Source: Mesorhizobium sp.
GTDB lineage: Bacteria; Pseudomonadota; Alphaproteobacteria; Rhizobiales; Rhizobiaceae
NCBI GenBank assembly: GCA_004020875.1
Contig: SAPZ01000013.1
Coordinates: forward strand, 1-64,000
DNA length: 64,000 nt
Direction of reading: 5' to 3'
Part shown: positions 52,801 through 58,704 of the stretch, piece by piece
How the letters are laid out: every line of letters begins with the position of its first letter
How positions within the stretch are numbered: the first letter of the stretch is position 1
Made by a program: the position numbers and the translations under genes
Notes under the pieces: model-generated
The model's input: only the letters and a program-made list of their open reading frames with translations
What the model was told of the DNA's origin: nothing
Databases searched by the model: none

Positions 52801-53395
52801 CCTCGGCGGGAAGCACCATGTCGACCAGGCCGCTCTGGACGGCGCTGCGCATCATGCCGTCATACTCGGCGCTTTCCTGCGCCAAGGTCAGTCCGCCGCG
52901 TTCCTTGACGGCTCTCAAACCGATGGTGCCGTCGCTGCCAGTGCCGGAAAGGATGACTCCCGCCGCGTTCTCCGACTGCTCCTGCGCCAGCGACGTGAAG
53001 AAATCGTCGATCGGCGTCCGCCTGGCTCTCGTCGTGGCCATTTTGGCCATATGGAAATGCTGGCCCTGCACCGTCACCGATACACCGGGCGGCGTGACGT
53101 ATATCTTGTCGGGCTCGATCTCCATGTCTTCGGCCGCCGTCAGGGTCTCGATCGAGGTCGACCGCTGGATGATGCTGGCGAGAACGCTTTCGTGCTCGGC
53201 GTCAAGATGTTGAATGACCACATAGGCAAAGCCACTGTCGGCCGGCACTTCGGGAAAGAACCGTTGGAGGGCCGCGATGCCGCCGGCCGACGCGCCGATA
53301 CCGACAATAGGGAAAGGTGCCGCCGCCGTTGCGGCCTCGCGCGTGTCGCTAGGCTCCGCTCTTGTCGTGCTTTTCTTCCTCTCCGCCCGCGCCAT
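49820..53395 (-). CDS. CheB-CheR-PAS-HWE histidine kinase fusion
   Basis: A 1191-residue multidomain sensor. Residues about 25-215 are a CheB methylesterase (FPIVGIGASAGGIAALQRFF, HLDAEHESVLASII, GTGSDGTIGLRAVKERGG). About 230-490 are a CheR methyltransferase (VWVPGCATGEEAYSIAMLL). Then comes a PAS/coiled-coil block with repeated SSNEELxSxNEEL heptads (about 655-745), two PAS modules, and an HWE/HisKA_2 kinase at the C-terminus (LLHELQHRVKNILATVTALA, FFELASNAAKYGALS). No membrane segment is seen, so it is a cytoplasmic sensor. It may feed the nearby receivers and the stress sigma factor. Confidence 0.92.
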   Translation of the reverse strand: MARAERKKSTTRAEPSDTREAATAAAPFPIVGIGASAGGIAALQRFFPEVPADSGFAYVVIQHLDAEHESVLASIIQRSTSIETLTAAEDMEIEPDKIYVTPPGVSVTVQGQHFHMAKMATTRARRTPIDDFFTSLAQEQSENAAGVILSGTGSDGTIGLRAVKERGGLTLAQESAEYDGMMRSAVQSGLVDMVLPAEEMAGKLTSYFRHANHTDSERDRRKRDVAEQLSRIAALLRVRTGHDFSGYKDNTILRRIQRRMQVLQIDDPIAFYERLRDEPQQVDLLFQDLLIGVTSFFRDEHAFNVLERLVIPRLFENRKPAETIRVWVPGCATGEEAYSIAMLLKESAPRGAASPNLQIFATDIDERALEVARAGRYPATIATDITPKRLKEFFSREDGTYRVSADLREVCLFSSHNLLRDPPFSKLDLIACRNLLIYMGPELQEKMVPIFHYALRNNGYLFLGSSENVTRHARLFSTIDKASRIFQKRGGMTPQRLPEFPLATSARHTAPNTRQRATNGTLQEVAERLLVERFAPAYVVVNAGGELMHSSGGTGKYLELAAGAPDHNVFSMARRGLRMDLRAALHKAASTGQVAIQNKITVGTNGGRQTISLAVQPLPSDGAADPLYMLVFRDIGGIKTESEDEPVDTADDVESANVSQLERELRETKERLQITTEELESSNEELKSSNEELSSINEELQSSNEELETSKEELQSINEELQTVNAELNIRVDELSRANNDMANLLESTQIATVFLDRDLCIKSFTPTARDLFRLVESDVGRPLAHVRPRFPADGLQADMEQVLLRLGTIERQIEGTDNGRRYIMRVLPYRTVDNVIAGVVVTFVDITQIARAEEKIGVLSHDLRNRVESLETLLDLVPVGIFIAEDGNGVEIRANRRAVELMGQRSTGDKLISVPAILPLTLNGVKVNAEDQPLRKAIRTGKPIPGYEAQILHENGSGIDVMMSANPLFDENGKVRGAIATLVDISSHKEEERSQERLLHELQHRVKNILATVTALASRMVRTSSSMGDFFSSFQQRLQAMGRTHEVLSSYNWRDADLEQLLRAVLAPYSSKLRQNIVIDGKSLQLGASMAATLGMVFFELASNAAKYGALSTEDGRVEVGWKTDKSGVLSIRWKEIGGPAVDEPSRLNFGTSFIKQSLEYELGGKVDLRFKPSGLECDIQIPLAPATDR

Positions 53396-54404
53396 TACCG
53401 CCTAACCGTGCTAGCCTGCTCTCAAGGATGCGCTCGATGACAGCGGCATCCGCTTCGTATTCCTGCGCCCGCTGGCCTAACTGATTGGCCAGTTCGGAGC
53501 GACGCCGTGTCTTTTCCCGCTCGGCCATGCGTCGGGCAAACTCCGCCCGCTGCTGATGAGAGCGAAGCAGGGCCCACAGGATCTCGTCCGCCTCGACCGC
53601 CTGAGCCTCTATCACCGCGTCGGCGGTAAAGGCGTGCCCGGTATGGCACCGATAGCGCAACATGTCACCGTCTTCGATCTCCCACAGCGGTCCGTGGCAT
53701 TCCGGGCATGTAAACACCGACAACTTGCCAAGTCGATCCGCGTCCTTCATGGTCGAATGCTGCTGCGCGGCGATGGCCGCCTCCAATCTGACCACCGGCG
53801 GTGCCGCAAAGGTCTCGCCCGGCGGCTCGGCCGCGAGCTTTGCCAGCAAGCCGCCAACCTCCGCGGCGGGTACACAGTGGTCGACCTCGACATAATTCAG
53901 CGCGCTTTCCACCATGGAAGGCACCAGCGTGTCTTTGGGATGCTGGACCACCGCCAGCCCGCCGACGGCCTTGACGGCCCTCAACCCGGCGGTGCCATCG
54001 GAAAGCGAGCCCGACAGCAGCACACCGATGACGCTGGCGCCGTAGCTCAGCGCCGCCGAACGGAACAAGGGGTCGATGGCCGGTCGGGCCAGGTTTTCAC
54101 GTGGACCGCGCCGTAGCATCATATGGCCATCGTGAAGGAGAAGATGGAAACGGGGCGGCGCCACATAGATGCAGCCCATCCTGAACGCCGCGCCGTTCCC
54201 GGCCGGCTGCGCTTCGAGCCGCCCCGCGCGGTCGAGGATATCGGGCAGATAACTGATCTCGCCGACATGCACCACGACGAACACTGCCGCCGGCAGGCCG
54301 GCGGGCAGATCGGCGACGATCCGCTTCAGAGGCTCGATACCGCCGGCCGACGCGCCGATGACGATGATGTCGTGGTTGTTCGTTGGGCCTTTGGAACGGG
54401 CCAT
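53349..54404 (-). CDS. Stand-alone CheB-type methylesterase with zinc-ribbon-like tail
   Basis: A 351-residue protein. The N-terminal 190 residues are a CheB catalytic domain (DIIVIGASAGGIEPLKRIVA, VVHVGEISYLPDIL, GVLLSGSLSDGTAGLRAVKA) without a receiver domain. The tail holds a CPECHG motif and a charged coiled coil. It precedes the fusion kinase, and the genes overlap by 47 bases, so translation is coupled. No chemoreceptor or CheA gene is nearby, so a role outside motility is likely. An EcfG promoter is 86 bp upstream. Confidence 0.88.
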   Translation of the reverse strand: MARSKGPTNNHDIIVIGASAGGIEPLKRIVADLPAGLPAAVFVVVHVGEISYLPDILDRAGRLEAQPAGNGAAFRMGCIYVAPPRFHLLLHDGHMMLRRGPRENLARPAIDPLFRSAALSYGASVIGVLLSGSLSDGTAGLRAVKAVGGLAVVQHPKDTLVPSMVESALNYVEVDHCVPAAEVGGLLAKLAAEPPGETFAAPPVVRLEAAIAAQQHSTMKDADRLGKLSVFTCPECHGPLWEIEDGDMLRYRCHTGHAFTADAVIEAQAVEADEILWALLRSHQQRAEFARRMAEREKTRRRSELANQLGQRAQEYEADAAVIERILESRLARLGGNGAGGEEEKHDKSGA

Positions 54405-54489
54405 TCCGCGACGAGCCTCCAGATTGGGCTGTAGAACCGTTCCGTTGCGGTGATGGCGCCATCGCGGTTCAGCGACCGGTCAGCTGTTT

Positions 54490-54514
54490 AACCATGCAAT
54501 CCACGCGATGTTCC
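54490..54514 (-). promoter_or_regulatory. EcfG-type promoter of the cheB-kinase-receiver unit, GGAAC-N16-GGTT
   Basis: Minus-strand GGAAC at 54514-54510 and GGTT at 54493-54490. The leader to the ATG at 54404 is about 79 bases. Confidence 0.75.
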
Positions 54515-54629
54515 ATCGCTGCCGCGTCTCGCTTGTCCGGTGGTCGCGGCGATGCAGCCGTTCGCCGGCTTTTCCAGGGTGCTGGTAGGATTTCTTTTGG
54601 AACAAACACCATCATGCGCGCTTAGGGCG

Positions 54630-54707
54630 CTGCGGTCATGTCCGTTCCAGGTGTCCCGCTGCAATGACCCGTCGCCGCTTTCCTCCCCCGGCGACGGGTC
54701 TTTCTTT
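54630..54707 (+). ncRNA. Candidate stress-induced small RNA with C-rich terminator loop
   Basis: The 574 bases 54405-54978 hold no convincing protein gene. In them a near-EcfG promoter (GGAAC 54599-54603, N16, GCTT 54620-54623) is followed by a perfect 12-bp hairpin (54666-54677 with 54689-54700) and a TTTCTTT tail, a Rho-independent terminator. The loop CTTTCCTCCCC can pair with Shine-Dalgarno sequences, as in several rhizobial small RNAs and the stress RNA GsrN. The start at 54630 is estimated from the promoter. Confidence 0.5.
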
Positions 54708-54795
54708 GCCTCGCCTAAACAACGTTAGGGCGGGCGAGGAAAGGGCCCCCGCGATGGCCTGGACCTCGTCATCCCAATCCCTTGCGAGAATGGCT

Positions 54796-54820
54796 GGAAC
54801 ATAGGTGATCGCTGGCAGTT
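54796..54820 (+). promoter_or_regulatory. EcfG-type promoter, GGAAC-N16-AGTT
   Basis: GGAAC 54796-54800, AGTT 54817-54820. It faces the 54979 gene at about 160 bp, so the leader would be long (about 150 bases). Confidence 0.6.
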
Positions 54821-54978
54821 CGGGTTCGCCTCAGACGCCGCTCCAAGGCGTCTGTTGAAGACGGGTGGGCAACACCTGGTCGGCCCGCGCTTGTCCCTCG
54901 CAGGCGTGGGCTTCAGGCACCGGCAGAACCTGCCGCGCCGCCGTGCAGATGTCGCCGCCACAACCACAGGAGACAGCA

Positions 54979-55410
54979 ATGAAGCATCAGACCTCATATG
55001 AACTTCAATCGGTGGCGGTCGTCGACCGGCTCGGGTTGATTCCTCTTGCGACGAGAAGGCAGCGGATCGAGCGGTGGGCGGAACTTCTGGAACGCAATCC
55101 CCAGCGCTGCCTATCGGCGCTGACGGGCACCGAATATGTCGATCCCGGGGTCCGTGAACGCGTACGGGCGGACGGATCGCCGCTCGCGGTGGCCTTCGAT
55201 GATCCGCTGCTGCGCGCCGCCGGATTGCGGTCGGACACCTATGGCGAGGCGAAGCGCTTTTTCGAACTCTCGGATTGGCAATTGCATGACGTCGTCTGCA
55301 GCTGCCATGCAGGCGCGACGATGCAGGCCAGTTGGGCGGCCGCGCGGGTGCGTCGAATCGTAAAAGGCAACCGGATCCTCGCCTGGCTCAGAAGCCGCTT
55401 CGTGCAATAA
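54979..55410 (+). CDS. Conserved hypothetical protein, 143 residues
   Basis: A soluble protein: TRRQRIERWAELLERNPQRC suggests a helical start, and the C-terminal part has a Cys-x-Cys-His element in DVVCSCHAGATMQASWAAAR, possibly a metal site. AGGAGA stands before the ATG at 54979. No family recognised. An EcfG promoter lies upstream. Confidence 0.72.
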   Translation: MKHQTSYELQSVAVVDRLGLIPLATRRQRIERWAELLERNPQRCLSALTGTEYVDPGVRERVRADGSPLAVAFDDPLLRAAGLRSDTYGEAKRFFELSDWQLHDVVCSCHAGATMQASWAAARVRRIVKGNRILAWLRSRFVQ

Positions 55411-55422
55411 GAGCGCTGGTCG

Positions 55423-55445
55423 GCCGGCGAGCGCAGGTCGCCGGC
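55423..55445. terminator. GC-rich hairpin between convergent genes
   Basis: GCCGGCGA (55423-55430) pairs with TCGCCGGC (55438-55445). No T run, but the place between convergent genes suggests a bidirectional terminator. Confidence 0.45.
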
Positions 55446-55455
55446 GGCCCGATGA

Positions 55456-56058
55456 TCAGTGCAAAAGAGAGGCTCCGCGCGACCAGGCTATCCTGCGCAT
55501 GATGGTGTTCAGCCAGACGGCGATCGATAAGCCATCGGGCCGTTTGTCGATATCCTCGAGCGCCTGTTCCAAAGTGTGCTCGACAAGGCGGTCGGAGGCA
55601 CCGGCATCGTCCAGCAGCAGACGCGCGGTGAGCCGGAGCTTGGGCAGCAGCGCGATGACATCCTCCGCCGCAGATATCGCCTGCGCGACAGTCGCTGGCT
55701 CCGCCGAGGGCTGCGGCGGGAACAGCGCGTCGACCAGGGTGACGCGGTTCGAGGACTTGCTCAGGCTGCTCGCGAAACGCAAATGCTCGGGGATGGCGAT
55801 GTCGTCATATCCGCTGAAGAACACGAAGGGCACGTTCCGCAGCATCAGTTCGTCCGCCACCGGGAAGATCTTGCGGCCGTGCAGGTCAATGTCCAGGATC
55901 GCGGCCTCGGCTGCTTTCGCGTGCCGTCCGGCCTGCTCCAGCGTCGCCACCGGTCCAAGGATGACGGCGCCCATGTCGGCGAAGAAGGTCGCGAGATCGC
56001 TGGCGAGCAGCCACTCGTCCTCCGCGATCAAGAGGTGGAGTCCCCTGAGGTTTCGCAC
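55456..56058 (-). CDS. Response regulator with C-terminal sigma-region-2-like domain
   Basis: A 200-residue protein. Residues 1-115 are a receiver (LLIAEDEWLLASDLATFFAD; acceptor in AAILDIDLHGRKIFPVADEL; VFFSGYDD). Residues about 130-198 align with region 2 of the EcfG sigma factor in this window: LLPKLRLTARLL against LIPALRAFARTF, SDRLVEHTLEQALEDIDK against DDLVQETLTKGLANLDK, and WLNTIMRR against WLFTIMRN. No region 4 follows. In PhyR the sigma-like part is at the N-terminus and the receiver at the C-terminus, so the order here is reversed. GTG start with AAGGAG; a perfect EcfG promoter lies upstream. Confidence 0.85.
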   Translation of the reverse strand: MRNLRGLHLLIAEDEWLLASDLATFFADMGAVILGPVATLEQAGRHAKAAEAAILDIDLHGRKIFPVADELMLRNVPFVFFSGYDDIAIPEHLRFASSLSKSSNRVTLVDALFPPQPSAEPATVAQAISAAEDVIALLPKLRLTARLLLDDAGASDRLVEHTLEQALEDIDKRPDGLSIAVWLNTIMRRIAWSRGASLLH

Positions 56059-56152
56059 GCACGAGCTCCTTCAGTTCGCATACCTCAGCCGTAAATTATG
56101 CCGCTCAACCCGGCGCGCATGACGATGAGGTCGCCGGGAAGCCAGATGTTAG

Positions 56153-56177
56153 AACGCAGCGACAGATGAACTGTTCC
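56153..56177 (-). promoter_or_regulatory. EcfG-type promoter, GGAAC-N16-CGTT (perfect)
   Basis: Minus-strand GGAAC at 56177-56173 and CGTT at 56156-56153, the full consensus. It drives the receiver-sigma-like gene with a leader of about 88 bases, which suggests feedback within the stress response. Confidence 0.82.
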
Positions 56178-56278
56178 GGCCGTTCGCCGCATGCGCTTCC
56201 ATCCGGCTTTAGGAGGCATGGAACCATCCGCCGCCCTGCGGTGAGCCCGATCGAGCAGCATGTCCACTGCTTCCGCTG

Positions 56279-56452
56279 ATGGGGTTGATCATCGCGGTGG
56301 CGCTGCATTGGGGCCAATTCCTGGCGCTGTTTGGCGCCGGAACGGCAAAAGCTCGCTTCGACCTGACCTGGAAACATCAGCAACTTGCGGTGACATATAT
56401 TGCCGCCGTGATGATCGTTATCGTGCTGTTCGAACTGCTGCCCTATCTGTAG
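56279..56452 (+). CDS. Small membrane protein, 57 residues, two spans
   Basis: The frame reads MGLIIAVALHWGQFLALFGA and later VTYIAAVMIVIVLFELLPYL, two hydrophobic segments around a short charged loop (KARFDLTWKHQQ). The ribosome site is poor and no GGAAC promoter was found, so the start is uncertain, but the composition is clearly that of a membrane protein. Function unknown. Confidence 0.52.
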   Translation: MGLIIAVALHWGQFLALFGAGTAKARFDLTWKHQQLAVTYIAAVMIVIVLFELLPYL

Positions 56453-56554
56453 GAGTTCTTCAGAGGCCTGCGCGCCAACTCCGGCCTGCTCGTTCCTGCC
56501 AAGGCAAGCGGCACAAGGCTGCCGACACCGCCGCGCGATGAAGACCTCATCCTC

Positions 56555-56692
56555 TCAGCCATTCTGGTCGATAGCGTGCGGCGAGGGCTGTTGGGCACCG
56601 CCGGCTGGGCGCCTGCCGTTCTGGCCGGTCCAGACCCAGAGGGCGACCAGAACGACCACCAGAATGCCGAGCGCAATTGCGATACGACGCAT
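56555..56692 (-). CDS. Small single-span membrane protein, 45 residues
   Basis: MRRIAIALGILVVVLVALWV forms one membrane helix; the tail (WTGQNGRRPAGGAQQ) is polar. It starts 8 bases after the DUF2934 gene and so is probably the second gene of that unit. The ribosome site is weak. Function unknown. Confidence 0.6.
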   Translation of the reverse strand: MRRIAIALGILVVVLVALWVWTGQNGRRPAGGAQQPSPHAIDQNG

Positions 56693-56700
56693 CAGCGGCT

Positions 56701-56904
56701 CTAGCCGCCTGGCCTGTTGGCGGCCGGGTCCGAGCCGACGCCAACCGCGGGATCGGGCGCGACCGGACCGCGCTCGGCTTCCGAGACTTCCGACTCGATC
56801 TCTTGTACGGCCTGATCCCAATGTTCTTGCTGGCGGCCTTCGGGGCGGCCTTCGCGGTCCCAGATCTCGTGGGCGCGTTGCCTGATGCGTTCTTCCCTGT
56901 TCAT
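56701..56904 (-). CDS. DUF2934 family small protein, 67 residues
   Basis: MNREERIRQRAHEIWDREGR with RPEGRQQEHWDQAVQEIES is the DUF2934 pattern, a small helical domain common in rhizobial stress regions and of unknown function. A near-consensus EcfG site lies about 40 bp upstream. The 45-residue membrane protein gene follows directly. Confidence 0.82.
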   Translation of the reverse strand: MNREERIRQRAHEIWDREGRPEGRQQEHWDQAVQEIESEVSEAERGPVAPDPAVGVGSDPAANRPGG

Positions 56905-56944
56905 GCCCGGCTCCTCTCGCGGCTGAGCTTCACCGCCTGCGCCT

Positions 56945-56969
56945 AATCGGGTCCCGGGAGGTTTGTTCC
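56945..56969 (-). promoter_or_regulatory. Probable EcfG-type promoter, GGAAC-N16-GATT
   Basis: Minus-strand GGAAC at 56969-56965 with GATT at 56948-56945; one base off the -10 pattern. Position before the DUF2934 gene fits. Confidence 0.5.
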
Positions 56970-57051
56970 ATCAGGAACTTCACTCGTGCTGCCCGGGATT
57001 GGAACGCCATCCTCGCGCCGGTGTTATCTTTCATCCAACCGGAGATGAATC

Positions 57052-57366
57052 ATGAAGGACATCCAGAACCGTCGCGAGACGGGCGCCAGGAAATATCCGG
57101 CGAACACCGATCCGGATCCGAGCGACGAATTTTCACAGGACGCCGCCGGCAACGAAAAACCTCACGTCGACCCAGGCCTTAGCCGTAGACAAGGCGAGGT
57201 CGAGGACAAGACCCATCAATCGGACGGCCGCAATCTGCCGCAGCAGCCGACGCCCAGTCCGGCGACGGTAAAGAGTTCAGGCGCTGGCCCGGCAGTCGCG
57301 GAGCATTCCAAGGACGCCAAGGCGCCCCGGAGCGGCCGTCAGCCCGGTGCCTATGTAAAGGAATGA
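57052..57366 (+). CDS. Hydrophilic disordered stress protein, 104 residues
   Basis: Rich in Asp, Pro, Lys, Gln and Ser with no hydrophobic segment (SDEFSQDAAGNEKPHVDPGL), so probably unfolded in solution. GGAG precedes the ATG at 57052. A GGAAC element occurs at 56974, but no proper -10 follows at N16. Similar small proteins appear throughout this block. Confidence 0.7.
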   Translation: MKDIQNRRETGARKYPANTDPDPSDEFSQDAAGNEKPHVDPGLSRRQGEVEDKTHQSDGRNLPQQPTPSPATVKSSGAGPAVAEHSKDAKAPRSGRQPGAYVKE

Positions 57367-57380
57367 ACAGCACCTGCCGT

Positions 57381-57405
57381 GGAACATAGCTTTGACTTCT
57401 AAGTT
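57381..57405 (+). promoter_or_regulatory. EcfG-type promoter, GGAAC-N16-AGTT
   Basis: GGAAC 57381-57385, AGTT 57402-57405; leader of about 80 bases to the ATG at 57496. Confidence 0.72.
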
Positions 57406-57495
57406 CGGGAGCGGCCGTTCCGGCGATTAATATCCCCCCGGGGCGGTCTGTCAGGCCCCTTATTGCGGGGCCTGCCGCAACAAGGCGGACCGACC

Positions 57496-57885
57496 ATGAA
57501 CAGAAAAGCCTCAAGCAGACATGTCCAGAGAGCGGTGGGCGCGGTGAGGCGCCGTCCGTCCGATCAGCGCCGATCGAAAGTGTTGCTGATATTGCCCGCG
57601 AGCCTTTTGGCTGGTTCCCTCTGCATGCCGGCATCGGCGCACCAAGCACCGGCGGGCTGGCAATATGATTCTTCTTGCTGCGCCGGAGTGGACTGCTACC
57701 AGGCCCCCCCTTCGGACGTGAAGGAGACCAAATACGGTTATCAGCTTTCGACCGGCGAGCTGATCCCCTACAGCGACCACCGCATAAGGCGATCGCGCGA
57801 CGAGAACTTTCACGAATGCAAGCCAGGTGGCGATATCAATTCGCAGCACTCCTTCTGCCTCTACGTCCCGGACCGCGGCATGTAG
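57496..57885 (+). CDS. Exported cysteine-containing protein, 129 residues
   Basis: An unusually long basic N-region (MNRKASSRHVQRAVGAVRRR) precedes a hydrophobic core (VLLILPASLLAGSLCMPASA) with cleavage near SAHQ. The mature part has a CC pair and further cysteines (YDSSCCAGVDCYQ, NFHECKPGGD, HSFCLYVP), so disulfides in the periplasm are likely. ATG 57496 is taken, though a start nearer the hydrophobic core is possible. No family recognised. Confidence 0.75.
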   Translation: MNRKASSRHVQRAVGAVRRRPSDQRRSKVLLILPASLLAGSLCMPASAHQAPAGWQYDSSCCAGVDCYQAPPSDVKETKYGYQLSTGELIPYSDHRIRRSRDENFHECKPGGDINSQHSFCLYVPDRGM

Positions 57886-57920
57886 CGGGAATGCTCCAGC
57901 CACGCGATCGCCAAGAAAGA

Positions 57921-57947
57921 AGGGCCCGCCTGTGAAACGCGGGCCCT
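57921..57947 (-). terminator. Hairpin terminator between convergent exported-protein genes
   Basis: AGGGCCCGC (57921-57929) pairs with GCGGGCCCT (57939-57947). On the minus strand it is followed by TTCTTTCTT, so it mainly ends the 58284 gene. Confidence 0.65.
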
Positions 57948-57969
57948 CCGCGTGGCGCGGGCTGCAGAC

Positions 57970-58284
57970 CTACTTGTTGCAGTTCTGCATATTGGATGTG
58001 GTGTTGCCGGTAGCGGTATTGTTGTCGACGTCGTTGCCGGCCGCGTCCTTGCAGCGATCGGCTGCGCCGTTGGGCTTGGAGGTGTTCGTGCTGTTGGTGG
58101 CGTTTGGATCGATCGTGCCGTTGCCGTTGTTGCTGCCCATGCCTGTTGCAGCGCCGGTGCCAGTGGTGCCTGTGGTAGCGCCGGCGCCGTTTGTGCCGTC
58201 CCCGTTGCCCGAGCCGCTCGTTTGCGCGATCGCGGAAGTTGCCAGGACAATTGCAAGAACCGATGCGGAAAGAAGTTTGATCAT
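57970..58284 (-). CDS. Exported Gly/Thr/Asn-rich protein, 104 residues
   Basis: A clear signal peptide (MIKLLSASVLAIVLATSAIA) is followed by a low-complexity stretch of Gly, Thr and Asn (GTNGAGATTGTTGTGAATGM). Two cysteines (DRCKDAAGN and MQNCNK) could form a disulfide. AGGAG precedes the ATG, and an EcfG promoter lies 42 bp upstream. It is probably periplasmic or surface-located; function unknown. Confidence 0.78.
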   Translation of the reverse strand: MIKLLSASVLAIVLATSAIAQTSGSGNGDGTNGAGATTGTTGTGAATGMGSNNGNGTIDPNATNSTNTSKPNGAADRCKDAAGNDVDNNTATGNTTSNMQNCNK

Positions 58285-58325
58285 GGTAAGGATCTCCTGT
58301 TGATCGCCTGATTGCGATATTAGTC

Positions 58326-58350
58326 AACATAAAATTCTTCCAGATGTTCC
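58326..58350 (-). promoter_or_regulatory. EcfG-type promoter, GGAAC-N16-TGTT
   Basis: Minus-strand GGAAC at 58350-58346 and TGTT at 58329-58326. The stretch 58351-58447 behind it is AT-rich compared with its surroundings and holds no gene. Confidence 0.75.
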
Positions 58351-58447
58351 AAAGGCCGCTGCTCGGATGGAGGTTTTGTTCATCAATGTTGATGCATACC
58401 GGGCAGAATTAAGAATTCTAATATGTTGAACGGTATTAGTTCTGAGT

Positions 58448-58651
58448 TTACTTATTCGTGCGAACCTTCTGGCGTGGCTCGATGCCGCCTGCGTCGGTGG
58501 TGTCGTTTTCGACATCACCTTCGACTGTGTTCTCGCCATGCTCCAGCTCGTCGCCTTCCTTGATAGTGCCCTTGGAAGTTCCGATGCCGGGATCATCGCT
58601 CATATCCGCATCGCTCGGCTTTTTCGATTTCGGGTGCTGGTTTCCGCTCAT
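58448..58651 (-). CDS. Small acidic disordered protein, 67 residues
   Basis: Highly charged and without hydrophobic residues (KKPSDADMSDDPGIGTSKGT, then DELEHGENTVEGDVENDTTD). GAGG precedes the ATG, and an EcfG promoter is 25 bp upstream. Probably a disordered stress protein. Confidence 0.7.
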   Translation of the reverse strand: MSGNQHPKSKKPSDADMSDDPGIGTSKGTIKEGDELEHGENTVEGDVENDTTDAGGIEPRQKVRTNK

Positions 58652-58675
58652 GGCCGTTCCTCGTTATGTCTTTCG

Positions 58676-58700
58676 AACTGGAAGCGGCTCGGAAAGTTCC
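58676..58700 (-). promoter_or_regulatory. EcfG-type promoter, GGAAC-N16-AGTT
   Basis: Minus-strand GGAAC at 58700-58696 and AGTT at 58679-58676, inside the 53-base gap after the PCMT/esterase gene. Confidence 0.75.
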
Positions 58701-58704
58701 GGCG

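Noticed and set aside
50381..53440. Open frame of 1019 codons on the plus strand
   Set aside because: Antisense shadow of the CheB-CheR-PAS-HWE kinase; the translation has no domain and is rich in His, Arg, Gln and Asp, as GC-rich mirror frames are.
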